Shown here: piece by piece, positions 41,901 to 50,662 of the stretch
Numbering within the stretch: position 1 is the first letter of the stretch
How the letters are laid out: the number at the start of each line of letters is the position of its first letter
NCBI RefSeq assembly: GCF_014646235.1
Contig: NZ_BMNB01000013.1
Span: forward strand, 115,141 to 179,140
Origin: Micromonospora sonchi
Lineage (GTDB): Bacteria > Actinomycetota > Actinomycetes > Mycobacteriales > Micromonosporaceae
DNA length: 64,000 bases
Direction: 5' to 3'
The notes under the pieces: generated by a model
Told to the model about the DNA's origin: nothing
Databases searched by the model: none
The model's input: only the letters and a program-made list of their open reading frames with translations
Translations under genes and position numbers: made by a program

Positions 41901-44513
41901 ATGGGCGGCCGGATCCTCGAACTGCGCGTACACGGAGTGTCAAACACGCCGCCCGCCGAGGCCCTCGGACTGACGCCCGGACCAGGCGGCGAGGCGCCCC
42001 AGCCACGGCTGGTCGCCGGCAGCCCGGTCACCGGTTTCTACCGCTCCCCCACGGCCTCGCCGCTCGACCCGATCGTCCTGGAGGCGTACAGCTGGGGGCA
42101 GTTGACCTCCGGAGCGCGGACCGCGCGGGACGTGGAGCGCGCCCTGTGGACGCTGCTGTTGCCGTTCACCCTGGCCAACGTGGCGTTGCACGCCCGCCCC
42201 GGAATACCGGCCGACCCGGCCGGCGAGCGACTGACCAGCCGGACCGGGATCACGGCCTGGCTGATCCGGCTGTTCTGCCTGAGCCTCACCGGCACGCTGG
42301 TGCTGGCGCTGACCGGGGTCGGAGTCGACCTGATCGGCTGGCAGTGCGTGGACGAGACCTGCCTGAGTCGCATCCCGGGGCCGTGGGAGTTCCTCGCCGG
42401 CGCCTGGTGGCAGCAGGGTGGGCGCCCGCTCGCCGTCGGCCTGGCCGTGCCGCTCGCCCTGATCGCGGTGCTCGGCCTGGTCGCCTGGCGGACCTACCAG
42501 TACGAGGCGGTGATGCCCGCCGACCCGGCGAACGCCCCGGAACGCCACCCGCCGGCGCCGGTCGACGCCGACCGGCCCGCCGACGCCCCGGCCCGGGAGC
42601 AGCCACCGGCACCGAAGCCGCCCGCCGGACCCCTCGCCAATCCCCTCGAAGACCCCACGTTCTGGTGGGGTGAGGGGCAACTGCGACGCGCCGCCGTGCT
42701 GCACCTGTGTACCGGCACGGCGGTGGCGGCGGCGGTGCCGCTGGGCACCGTACTGGTGCTGGATCCGCCGCACGAGGCGCGGGCGACGATCGCCTGGACC
42801 ACTGCCGCGACGCTCGTCGCGGTCCTGGTGATCACGCTGGTCGCGCTCGGCCGCCCCTTCCTCACCCGGCGCCACGGGGCCACCCCGCTCGGGCCGTGGA
42901 GCATCTCGGTCATCGTGCTCACCGGGGTCGGGCTGGCCGGCACCCTGCTGCTGCTGATGCTGCCCGACGGTCCCGCCGGCACCCCGCTGGCGGCGCTGCG
43001 GCCACCCCCGGGATGCGGCGGGCAGCCGTCCCTGCCCGGCTGCCTGGAGGATCGCTCGCTGCCGGGCTTCGACCAGATCCTCGCCTGGCTGGTCACCGGT
43101 CAGTTGCTGCTGCTCATCGCCATCGGCGCGACCGCCCGCTCCGGGCGCCGGGGCAGCGCGGCACCCGCGATCGCCACGGTGCTGATCGTCCTCGGTGCCG
43201 CCTGGTGCCACGGCTGGCTGCCCGCCACACCGCCGGCACCGCTTGAGGTGTGGCAGCTCGCCGTACCGTTGCTGGCCCTCGCCGCGACCGGCCTGCTGCT
43301 GCCACGGACCCGGGCCACCGCCGGGAGGCAACCGCTCGAGCCCCACACCGACCTGGCCTGGCGCGGGCAGGCCCCGGCCGTGATCGCCGGATCCGGCTGG
43401 CTGCTCTGTCTCGCCTACTGCGCGGGGGCGCTCTACTGGATCACGGATCGGCTGAACGGCGACGGTTCCGTCGTGGTCGTACCGCCCACGCCGGTGTCCT
43501 GGGCGGCGCTCTGCTTCGGCGGCGCGCTGCTGCTGCTCACCCTGGTCGCGCTCCGCGGTTTCGTGCTCTTCCACCAGTTGCGGCACGAGGAGTACGCCGA
43601 ACTGAAGGCCGGCGGACCGCTCACCGCGCACGACCTGCGCCGGGGACGGGACGTCAGCAACCACCGGGCCCTGCACCGGTTGGTGGGCGAACACGCGATC
43701 CGCCTGATCGGCTGGTACGCCGCCGCGGTGGCCGTGCTGGCCGCCCTCGCCTGTGTCGCCGTCCTCTCCCCCGCCCGCCCCTACCCGACGTCGGAGACCG
43801 GCGCCGCCACCCTGATCAGGCTGGTGACCGACGTGGGTGACGCGCTGCTCGGCTGGCTGCCGGTGGCGATCGCCGCCCTCGGCCTGCTCGTCTTCCGCAA
43901 CAACACGGTGCGGCGGTCGGTCGGAGTGGTCTGGGACGTGGGAACCTTCTGGCCGCGCGCCGCGCACCCGCTCGCCCCGCCGAGCTACGCCGAGCGGGCC
44001 GTGCCCGAACTGCTCACCCGCACCGCCGGCCTGCTCGCGCTGACCGAGCACGATCCACGCCGGATGGACGGCATCATCCTGTCCGGGCACAGCCAGGGCA
44101 CGGTGATCTGCGCCGCGGTCATCCTGCAACTGCCGAACCGCTGGCGACGGCGAATCTGGTTCTTCTCCTACGGCTGCCAGCTGACCCGGCTCTACGGCCG
44201 GATCTTCCCCGCGTACTTCGGGCCGGACCGGCTGCCGGCGCTGACCCGCGCGTTGAGCCGACCCTCGGGCGAAACCGGGTGGACGAACTTCTGGCGCGAC
44301 ACCGACCCGCTCGGCTGGCCGGTCACCGCCGGCGAACGCGATGTGGCCGTGACCGACCCGGAGGCGCTGCACCCCAGCGACGGCGAGGTCGCCGATCCGC
44401 CGATCCGCAGCCACAGCGGCTATCCGGAGGCCACCGAGTTCCAGCGGGAACGGTCCCGGGTCGCCGTTCTGCTCGGGCGTACGGTGCCGTCACCCCGGCG
44501 GGGGCTCGGCTAG
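41901..44513 (+). CDS. Multi-spanning membrane protein with lipase-like triad
   Basis: The 870-residue protein starts with LELRVHGVSNTPP, resembling the strand-HG oxyanion loop of alpha/beta hydrolases. About 10-11 transmembrane helices and a Pro-rich loop (about 210-245) follow. The C-terminal soluble part has IILSGHSQGTVICAA with nucleophile Ser731. Asp802 in WRDTDPLGW and His838 in RSHSGYP are candidate triad members. The fold would thus be interrupted by some 600 residues of membrane domain. I know similar actinobacterial proteins only as uncharacterised. GGGAGG lies 7 nt before the ATG at 41901, chosen over 41874. Its end overlaps the convergent kinase gene by 24 nt. Confidence 0.8.
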   Translation: MGGRILELRVHGVSNTPPAEALGLTPGPGGEAPQPRLVAGSPVTGFYRSPTASPLDPIVLEAYSWGQLTSGARTARDVERALWTLLLPFTLANVALHARPGIPADPAGERLTSRTGITAWLIRLFCLSLTGTLVLALTGVGVDLIGWQCVDETCLSRIPGPWEFLAGAWWQQGGRPLAVGLAVPLALIAVLGLVAWRTYQYEAVMPADPANAPERHPPAPVDADRPADAPAREQPPAPKPPAGPLANPLEDPTFWWGEGQLRRAAVLHLCTGTAVAAAVPLGTVLVLDPPHEARATIAWTTAATLVAVLVITLVALGRPFLTRRHGATPLGPWSISVIVLTGVGLAGTLLLLMLPDGPAGTPLAALRPPPGCGGQPSLPGCLEDRSLPGFDQILAWLVTGQLLLLIAIGATARSGRRGSAAPAIATVLIVLGAAWCHGWLPATPPAPLEVWQLAVPLLALAATGLLLPRTRATAGRQPLEPHTDLAWRGQAPAVIAGSGWLLCLAYCAGALYWITDRLNGDGSVVVVPPTPVSWAALCFGGALLLLTLVALRGFVLFHQLRHEEYAELKAGGPLTAHDLRRGRDVSNHRALHRLVGEHAIRLIGWYAAAVAVLAALACVAVLSPARPYPTSETGAATLIRLVTDVGDALLGWLPVAIAALGLLVFRNNTVRRSVGVVWDVGTFWPRAAHPLAPPSYAERAVPELLTRTAGLLALTEHDPRRMDGIILSGHSQGTVICAAVILQLPNRWRRRIWFFSYGCQLTRLYGRIFPAYFGPDRLPALTRALSRPSGETGWTNFWRDTDPLGWPVTAGERDVAVTDPEALHPSDGEVADPPIRSHSGYPEATEFQRERSRVAVLLGRTVPSPRRGLG

Positions 44514-45137
44514 GCGTACCACCAGGTCGGCCCGGTCGGCGGTGTCGGACACCAGTGCCGCGTTGACCTCGTCGCTGCCCAGCACCCAGGCCCGCGCCTC
44601 GGCCGGCGGCCGCCCATGAGCCACGTGCCGGGCGACCAGCCGGCGACGCCGCAGGTCCGCGTCGATGTCCAGGAACCACGCCTCGTGCAGCAGCGAGCGC
44701 ACCTCGTCCCAGGGCCGGTCCCGGATCAGCAGGTAGTTGCCCTCGGTCACCACCAGCCGGACGTCCGGCGGCACCTCGATCGCCCCGGCGATCGGCTCCT
44801 CCAGGTCCCGGCGGAACTCCGGCGCCCAGACCGAGGTCGGCTCCGTGCGCCGCAGGCGCCGCAGCAGCGCGACGTAGCCGTTGGCGTCGAAGGTGTCGCT
44901 GGCGCCCTTACGCGCGGACCTGCCCAGCCGGCGCAGCTCGGCCTGGGCGAGGTGGAAGCCGTCCATCGGCACCAGCCGGGCGGCCGGGCCGACCGCCGCC
45001 ACCACCTGCTCGGCCAGGGTGGACTTGCCCGCGCCGGGAGCGCCGGCGATGCCGAGCAGCTGCCGGGGGCCGGCGTCGGCGAGCGCCCGGGCCCGCTGCA
45101 CCAGTTCCTCGACCGGCAGCACCCGGGCGGCGGACAT
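44490..45137 (-). CDS. P-loop kinase, uridine-kinase/FrcK-like
   Basis: The 215-residue nucleoside/sugar kinase-like protein has Walker A GIAGAPGAGKST, PMDGFHLAQAEL, RKGASDTFDANGY and VTEGNYLLIRDRPW, the pattern of the pantothenate/uridine-kinase-related family often called fructose transport kinase FrcK. The physiological substrate is uncertain. The ATG at 45137 shares its A with the SIMPL gene stop (TGATG), so translation is coupled. It is the last gene of the tyrA-SIMPL-kinase operon and overlaps the membrane hydrolase gene at its 3' end. Confidence 0.88.
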   Translation of the reverse strand: MSAARVLPVEELVQRARALADAGPRQLLGIAGAPGAGKSTLAEQVVAAVGPAARLVPMDGFHLAQAELRRLGRSARKGASDTFDANGYVALLRRLRRTEPTSVWAPEFRRDLEEPIAGAIEVPPDVRLVVTEGNYLLIRDRPWDEVRSLLHEAWFLDIDADLRRRRLVARHVAHGRPPAEARAWVLGSDEVNAALVSDTADRADLVVRLAEPPPG

Positions 45138-45784
45138 CAGGACAGGACCGGACGGCTGATCGCGAACCGGGCGCGTACGGCCGCGTGCACGCCCTGGGGC
45201 TGCGGGTCGAGTTCCAGCTGGAGTGCTCCACCGGCCGCGGCGCCCCCGGCGTCGAACGCCATCCGGGCCATCATCGGCTGCGCCGTACCGCCCTCGTCGG
45301 CCAACTCGATCAGGTCGGTGACCTGCGCGTCGAGCGCCGCAGCGTACTCCCGGGCCCGTCGCAACGCGTCGGCGAGCGCGGCCTGCCGGGCCTGGCGGTA
45401 GGTCGGGCTGTCCGGCCGCAGCGACCACCACGGCCCGGCCACCTCGACCTGGTCCTGATCGGCCAGGCGCAGCATCAGCTCGCCGAGCGCGGTGAAGTCG
45501 CTGACCGTCACCGTGGTGACCACCGAGCCGTGCCAGGCCACCACCCGCTCGCCGGAGCGCCGCGTCTCGGGTCGCACCCGCAGATCGCCGGTCTCCCGGC
45601 GGTCGATCGCCGGCTCGGCGGCATCGAGCAGCACCCGGACCGCCGCGGCCCGCTCGGCCAGCCGGGTCAGCACGGCCTCCCGGTCCCGGTCGCGGGCCAG
45701 CGCGGTCACCGTGAATCGGGCGATCTCCGGATCGATCTCGCGGTACGCCTCACCGCGCACCGACACCACCGGTCCGTCCACCAT
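45137..45784 (-). CDS. SIMPL domain protein
   Basis: The 215-residue product VVSVRGEAYREIDPEIARFTV...ARDRDREAVLTRLAERA is a SIMPL (DUF541) domain protein. In other bacteria the family occurs as periplasmic or signalling-associated proteins. This one has no signal peptide and should be cytoplasmic. RARFAISRPVLS closes the sandwich. It follows tyrA by 4 nt and overlaps the kinase start by one base, which makes a three-gene operon. Confidence 0.88.
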   Translation of the reverse strand: MVDGPVVSVRGEAYREIDPEIARFTVTALARDRDREAVLTRLAERAAAVRVLLDAAEPAIDRRETGDLRVRPETRRSGERVVAWHGSVVTTVTVSDFTALGELMLRLADQDQVEVAGPWWSLRPDSPTYRQARQAALADALRRAREYAAALDAQVTDLIELADEGGTAQPMMARMAFDAGGAAAGGALQLELDPQPQGVHAAVRARFAISRPVLS

Positions 45785-45788
45785 GCCC

Positions 45789-46826
45789 TCACCCTAACGG
45801 TGCCGCCGGGTCAGTGGGGTGGGGGAGGTGGACGGTGTAGGAGACGGTGCTGGGGGTGGTTCGGCAGGCGGTCAGGTGGCCGCCGGTCAAGCCGAGCCCG
45901 CAGAGCCAGGTCATCTCGTCGTCCGGCGCGACGTCCGTGCGGAACGACCGGGTCTGCTCGTCGTACCGGCGGGCGGCGAGCGCCCGGCGAGTGGTGCCGG
46001 CCTCGGCGTACCGGGCGTGCAGGGTGGCCGCGTCACCGGCCCGCAGCGCGGCGGCCAGTTCGTCGAGGTACTCGGTGACCCCGGCCAGCGCGGCCAGCAC
46101 CTGCTCGCGGTTGCCGGTCAGCATGTTCGCCGTCCGCTGCGGCGGAGTGCCGGCGACCCGGGTTCCGTCGCGGAAGCTGCCGGCGGCCAGGGCGCGAACC
46201 GCGTCGCGCAGCGGCGACCGCTCGGCCGCACCGGCCAGCGCCCCGGCGAGCAGGTGCGGCACGTGCGAGGCGAGGGCGACCACGGCGTCGTGCCGATCCG
46301 CCGCCATCGGCACCACTCCGGCGGCGAAGACCTCGGTGATCAGTGCGGCGAGCCGGCGGAACGCGGCCAACCCCTCCGGCGCGGGGCAGAGCACCCACGC
46401 GGCACCGTCGAACAGCTCGGGCAGCGCCGCGCCCAGGCCGGCCCGGTCGGTGCCGGCCATCGGGTGACCGGGGACGAACCGGTGCGTGAGGCCCTGCGCC
46501 GCCGCGTACGCCGTCAGCTCCGCCTTGGTGCTGCCGACGTCGGTGAGCAGGCACTCCGCACCGGTCGCCGCGGCCACCTCGACCAGCGTCGCCGGCAGGG
46601 TGGGCAGCGGCCCGCCGAGGAAGACCACGTCCCGCCCGGCCACCGCGTCGCTCAGCTGCTCCGCCATCGGTACGCCGGCCGACCGGGCCTGCCGGCGGGT
46701 CGCCTCGTCCGGGTCCCAGCCGATCACGTCCGCCCCGACGGCGCGCAACCGAAGCAGGATCGACCCGCCGATCAGGCCGGTGCCGACCACCGCCGCCCGC
46801 AACGGCGCATCGGGTCCGTCCACCAT
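45789..46826 (-). CDS. tyrA: Prephenate dehydrogenase
   Basis: TyrA converts prephenate to 4-hydroxyphenylpyruvate with NAD(P)+, leading to tyrosine. The 345-residue protein has the nucleotide-binding GTGLIGGSI, DVGSTKAE and FVPGHPMAGTDRAG. The last contains the catalytic His and substrate-binding residues, and ALASHVPHLLAGAL follows in the dimerisation domain. No C-terminal ACT domain is evident. I chose the ATG at 46826, preceded by GAGGGG; a GTG two codons earlier overlaps that site. Confidence 0.93.
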   Translation of the reverse strand: MVDGPDAPLRAAVVGTGLIGGSILLRLRAVGADVIGWDPDEATRRQARSAGVPMAEQLSDAVAGRDVVFLGGPLPTLPATLVEVAAATGAECLLTDVGSTKAELTAYAAAQGLTHRFVPGHPMAGTDRAGLGAALPELFDGAAWVLCPAPEGLAAFRRLAALITEVFAAGVVPMAADRHDAVVALASHVPHLLAGALAGAAERSPLRDAVRALAAGSFRDGTRVAGTPPQRTANMLTGNREQVLAALAGVTEYLDELAAALRAGDAATLHARYAEAGTTRRALAARRYDEQTRSFRTDVAPDDEMTWLCGLGLTGGHLTACRTTPSTVSYTVHLPHPTDPAAPLG

Positions 46827-46940
46827 CCGCACCCCTCGACGTCGCCGCTCGTTGCCGGGCCGGACGGCCCGACCGGGCGAGGATATCGCCCGGCCACCCC
46901 GCCCCCGGTCGTGCCGGGCCGGAACGCCTCGGGTCGCCGG

Positions 46941-47159
46941 TCAGCTCACCGCGGCCCGCGCGTCCTCGCGCCAGGCGGTGAACTGCTGCACCGGGTCGTC
47001 GCTGTTGATGTACTGCCAGGTGAGCAGGTCCCGGATGGTGTGCCAGTCGCGCCGCTGCGCGGCCTCGCGCAACGCCCGCGCGGTCGGGTCACCCTCGGCC
47101 GGGTCCACCCGCAGGGTGGGTGGCTCCAGATGCTTCGCTCGGCGCTTGAACGGCCACAT
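46941..47159 (-). CDS. Small hypothetical protein, possibly truncated
   Basis: The 72-residue product MWPFKRRAKHLEPPTLRVDP...REAAQRRDWHTIRDLLTW looks like the N terminus of a longer actinobacterial family with an MWPFK start and an R-D-W helix. The remainder QYINSDDPVQQFTAWREDARAAVS is short and the expected enzymatic or repeat region is absent. It could be a degraded gene. GGGGAGAGGAG precedes the ATG at 47159. It lies between tyrA and the divergent M48 protease gene. Confidence 0.5.
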   Translation of the reverse strand: MWPFKRRAKHLEPPTLRVDPAEGDPTARALREAAQRRDWHTIRDLLTWQYINSDDPVQQFTAWREDARAAVS

Positions 47160-47320
47160 GCCCGGCTCCTCTCCCCGTGGCGATCACCGGCAGCGATCGG
47201 CAAGATCGTAGAGTCGGCCGACCCGGACCGGAAGGGGGTTGTCCGAGAAATATCCACGTCGTACGGTCCCGTGCGCTGCCCGCCATTCAGGACGGGCCTT
47301 CGACGGGGAAGGACACAATC

Positions 47321-49165
47321 ATGGCCGCGACATACCGGGCACTCGCCTCGGTGGTCATGTTGATCGGTTTCTACGTGGTCGCGCTGCTCCAACTCGTGAT
47401 CGTCGCCGCGCTCTTCTGGTGGATCGCCAGCAAGACCAACGGCCTGGCGGCGAGCAAACTGATGCTGCCGTTGGTGGCCGCGCTCGGCGCGGTGGCCGTC
47501 GGGCTCTGGAAGGCGATCCGTACCAGGAACGAGCCGGCGCCGGGCCTGGTGCTCGACGAGCGGGACGCGCCACAGCTGTGGGCCACCGTCCGCGAGCTGG
47601 CCGCCGCGGTGGGCACCCGGGCTCCGGACGAGATCCGGCTGGTGCCCGAGGTGAACGCGGCGGTCGGCGAGCAGAGCCGACTGCTCGGCCTGGTCGGCGG
47701 ACGACGCACCCTGTACGTCGGTCTGCCGCTGCTGCTGGGCCTGCGGGTCGACCAGTTCCGCTCGGTGCTGGCGCACGAACTGGGCCACTACTCGGGCCAG
47801 CACACCCGGCTCGGCGCGGTCGCCTACCGGGGGCGCCTGGCGATCGGGACCACCATCGAGCGGATCAAGCCGCGCAACCCGGTCGGGCTGGTCTTCCGGG
47901 GCTACGCCAAGCTGTACCTGCTGGTCGACAACGCCGCCTCGCGGCGGCAGGAGCTGGAGGCCGACCGCGCCTCGGTGCAGCTCGCCGGCCACGAGGCGGC
48001 CACCTCCGCGCTACTCGGCCTGCCCGCGCTCGACGCCGCCTGGAACTTCTACATGGGCGCGTACGTGCAGTCCGGCTGGCAGGCCGGGCTCGCCCCGGAC
48101 GACCTCTTCGGCGGCTTCGGGCAGCTGCTCCAGGGCCGCCGGGAGCAGATCGACCAACTCCGGCAGGAGGCACCCGACCGGGAACCGTCGCGCTGGGACA
48201 CCCACCCGCCGATCGGCATCCGGATCGACGCGATGGCACAGCTGCCCGCCGTCTCCGGCACGGCGGACGACCGCCCGGCCGCGATCATGCTCACCGACGT
48301 CCTCGATGCCGGCCGACGGCTGCAGAGCGCCGTGGTCGAGCAGGGCGACCGTCAGGTCCTGCCCTGGCCGGAGTTCACCCACGCGTCGATCGCCGCCGGG
48401 ATGCAGCGGCAGGTCGACGGGATCTACCGGGCGGCCGCCCGATTCACCGGTACGGAACAGCCGGGCCTGACCACCATCCTCGACCTGGTACGCGAGGGCC
48501 GACTCGGCGAGTTCGCCGAGCAGTTCTTCGACAACGCCACCCGCAAGGAGGCGGCGGTCCGTTTCGCCGGCCCGATGGAGATGCTGCTGGACAACGCTGC
48601 CGTCCGCGCCGGCCGCGCCCGCTGGCAGCTGTCCTGGACCGGCCCCGCCGCGTTCGTCGGCACCGACGGCGAGCCGTTGGAGCTCGCCGAGATCGCCAAG
48701 CTCGCGGTCGACCCGCAGACCCTGGACGAGGCGCTGGCCCGGCTGACCGAACTCGGCGTCGACCCGGCCGTGGCGACCGTGGTGCAGAGCCGCGCCACCG
48801 CCGACAACGCCGGCGTGATCGGCGCCATCGGCAACGTGAAGATCGACGACGTGGAGCACGACCTGCTGATCCTCGACCGCGGTCTGATCCTGGTCGGCAG
48901 CCCCGGCAAGGCCGGCGACGGCGAGAAGCGCCTCACCGCCCTGCTCGAGTCGACACCGGTGGCGGAGCTGGCCGCCGGCCACCGCTTCCTGCCCTACGAG
49001 GAGACGGTGTCGGTGAACGTGACGAGGGAGATCCCGCTGCGGGCCGAGCTGACGCTGCACGACGGCCAGGTGATCGCCATGAAGGAGCTGTACGGCAGCG
49101 CGCTGCTGGAGAAGCACAGCCGGGACAACCTGCTGAAGGTCTTCGAACGCATCAACGAGAACTGA
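47321..49165 (+). CDS. M48 membrane metallopeptidase
   Basis: The 614-residue peptidase has two N-terminal transmembrane helices (about 9-36 and 46-62). The zinc motif HELGH (152-156, in VLAHELGHYSGQH) and the third ligand in ELEAD (211-215) follow. WDTHPPIGIRIDAM is the downstream M48 signature. The last 250 residues form an additional soluble domain of unknown function. The ATG at 47321 has GGGGAAGGA 8 nt upstream; longer in-frame starts lack support. It is convergent with dapC, whose end overlaps by 14 nt. Confidence 0.93.
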   Translation: MAATYRALASVVMLIGFYVVALLQLVIVAALFWWIASKTNGLAASKLMLPLVAALGAVAVGLWKAIRTRNEPAPGLVLDERDAPQLWATVRELAAAVGTRAPDEIRLVPEVNAAVGEQSRLLGLVGGRRTLYVGLPLLLGLRVDQFRSVLAHELGHYSGQHTRLGAVAYRGRLAIGTTIERIKPRNPVGLVFRGYAKLYLLVDNAASRRQELEADRASVQLAGHEAATSALLGLPALDAAWNFYMGAYVQSGWQAGLAPDDLFGGFGQLLQGRREQIDQLRQEAPDREPSRWDTHPPIGIRIDAMAQLPAVSGTADDRPAAIMLTDVLDAGRRLQSAVVEQGDRQVLPWPEFTHASIAAGMQRQVDGIYRAAARFTGTEQPGLTTILDLVREGRLGEFAEQFFDNATRKEAAVRFAGPMEMLLDNAAVRAGRARWQLSWTGPAAFVGTDGEPLELAEIAKLAVDPQTLDEALARLTELGVDPAVATVVQSRATADNAGVIGAIGNVKIDDVEHDLLILDRGLILVGSPGKAGDGEKRLTALLESTPVAELAAGHRFLPYEETVSVNVTREIPLRAELTLHDGQVIAMKELYGSALLEKHSRDNLLKVFERINEN

Positions 49166-50261
49166 GGCGGGCGGCGACGGCCGAGATCCGCTCGTCGGAC
49201 TCGGTCAGCGCCGCCCGGACGTACTGCCGGGCACCGGGACCGTAGAACACGCCCGCAGCGACCAGGATGCCGCGCCGGGCCAGCCAGTCGACCGTGTCCC
49301 AGCAGTCCTCACCCCGGGTCAGCCAGAGGTAGAGCCCCGCCTCGGAGTGCTCCACGGTGAAGCCGGCACCGGTGAACGCCGCGCGCAGCGTCTCCCGCCG
49401 CGCCCGGTAGCGCTCCCGCTGCTCCTCGGCGTGCCGCTCGTCGGTCAGCGCGGCCACCATGGCCGCCTGCACCGGCGCGGGCACGATCATCCCCGCGTGC
49501 TTGCGGATCTTGAGCAGTTCGGCGACCAACGCCGGGTCGCCGGCGACGAAGCCGGCCCGGTAGCCCGCGAGGTTGGAGCGCTTGGAGAGCGAGTGCACCG
49601 CCAGCACCGAGTCGTACGAGCCGCCGCAGACCTCCGACGAGAGCACGGACACCGGCTCGGCGTCCCAGCCCAGCGGCAGGTAGCACTCGTCGCTGGCGAC
49701 CACCGCGCCGCGCTCCCGGGCCCAGTCCACCACCTTGCGCAGGTGGGTCGCGGGCAGCACCCGGCCGGTCGGGTTGCCCGGCGAGTTGACCCAGACGAGG
49801 CGCACCCGGGTAGTCGGGCCGACGGCGGTCAGCGAGTCGGCGCGTACGGTGGTGGCACCGGCCAGCCGGGCCCCGTCCTCGTACGTCGGATAGGCGATCG
49901 ACGGCACCACCACGATGTCGCCCGGCCCGATCCCGAGCAGCGTGGGCAGCCAGGCCACCAGTTCCTTGGAGCCGATCGTCGGCAGCACCCCGAGCCCGTC
50001 GACACCGGCGCCGCAGGCCCGGGCCACCCAGGCGGCGATCGCGGCACGCAACGCCGGGGTGCCGGCGGTCAGCGGGTAACCCGGTGCGTCGGACGCGTCG
50101 GCCAGGGCCCGCCGGATCACCTCCGGGACCGGGTCGACCGGCGTACCCATGGAGAGGTTGATCAGTCCGTCCGGATGCGCCGCGGCCAGCGCGGCCGCGG
50201 CGCCCAGGGCGTCCCAGGTGAACTCGGGCAGGCGCGACGAGACCGGCGCGGGCCGGTTCAG
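49152..50261 (-). CDS. dapC: N-succinyldiaminopimelate aminotransferase
   Basis: This PLP enzyme of about 369 residues is from the lysine pathway (class I/II aminotransferase, actinobacterial DapC type). SRLPEFTWDALG marks the start, LPTIGSKELVAWLP and SPGNPTGRVLP lie in the cofactor domain, and SLSKRSNLAGYRAG carries the PLP lysine. No ATG, GTG or TTG exists near the expected N terminus. The best candidate is the CTG at 50261, whose last two bases are the start of the ferredoxin stop TGA, following a GCGAGGG site. An N terminus at 50393 (GTG) would overlap fdxA by 135 nt. fdxA-dapC is the known actinobacterial order. Confidence 0.85.
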   Translation of the reverse strand: MNRPAPVSSRLPEFTWDALGAAAALAAAHPDGLINLSMGTPVDPVPEVIRRALADASDAPGYPLTAGTPALRAAIAAWVARACGAGVDGLGVLPTIGSKELVAWLPTLLGIGPGDIVVVPSIAYPTYEDGARLAGATTVRADSLTAVGPTTRVRLVWVNSPGNPTGRVLPATHLRKVVDWARERGAVVASDECYLPLGWDAEPVSVLSSEVCGGSYDSVLAVHSLSKRSNLAGYRAGFVAGDPALVAELLKIRKHAGMIVPAPVQAAMVAALTDERHAEEQRERYRARRETLRAAFTGAGFTVEHSEAGLYLWLTRGEDCWDTVDWLARRGILVAAGVFYGPGARQYVRAALTESDERISAVAARLSSR

Positions 50262-50584
50262 TGGCCCTCGCCGCGCGGCGGCTGCGCGGCGACGAAGGAC
50301 GTGTCCTTCCCCACCTTGCCGATCTTGGCGGCACCACCGGGCGAGCCCAGGTCCTCGAAGAACTCGTAGTTCGCGGCGGTGTAGTCCTTCCACTGCTCGG
50401 GAACGTCGTCCTCGTAGAAAATCGCCTCTACTGGGCAGACGGGCTCACAGGCACCACAGTCGACGCACTCGTCGGGGTGGATGTAGAGCATCCGGTTGCC
50501 CTCGTAGATGCAGTCGACCGGGCACTCCTCGATGCATGCCTTGTCGAGCACATCCACGCACGGCTCGGCGATGATGTAGGTCAC
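50258..50584 (-). CDS. fdxA: 7Fe ferredoxin
   Basis: The 108-residue 7Fe ferredoxin has cysteines at 9, 17, 21, 25, 40, 43, 46 and 50. This fits a [3Fe-4S] cluster (C9, C17, C50) and a [4Fe-4S] cluster (C21, C40, C43, C46), as in Azotobacter FdI. The start is the GTG at 50584, with GGAGGAG upstream. It carries electrons at low potential, partner unknown. It overlaps the downstream dapC start, and the C-terminal tail is Gly/Lys/Ala-rich. Confidence 0.95.
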   Translation of the reverse strand: MTYIIAEPCVDVLDKACIEECPVDCIYEGNRMLYIHPDECVDCGACEPVCPVEAIFYEDDVPEQWKDYTAANYEFFEDLGSPGGAAKIGKVGKDTSFVAAQPPRGEGH

Positions 50585-50662
50585 CGGTCTTCTCCTCCGC
50601 AAGACTCGCCGCGATCACACGCGACGCTAAGAGCCTAGTATCTCGCCGGGGGGAGGTCGATC

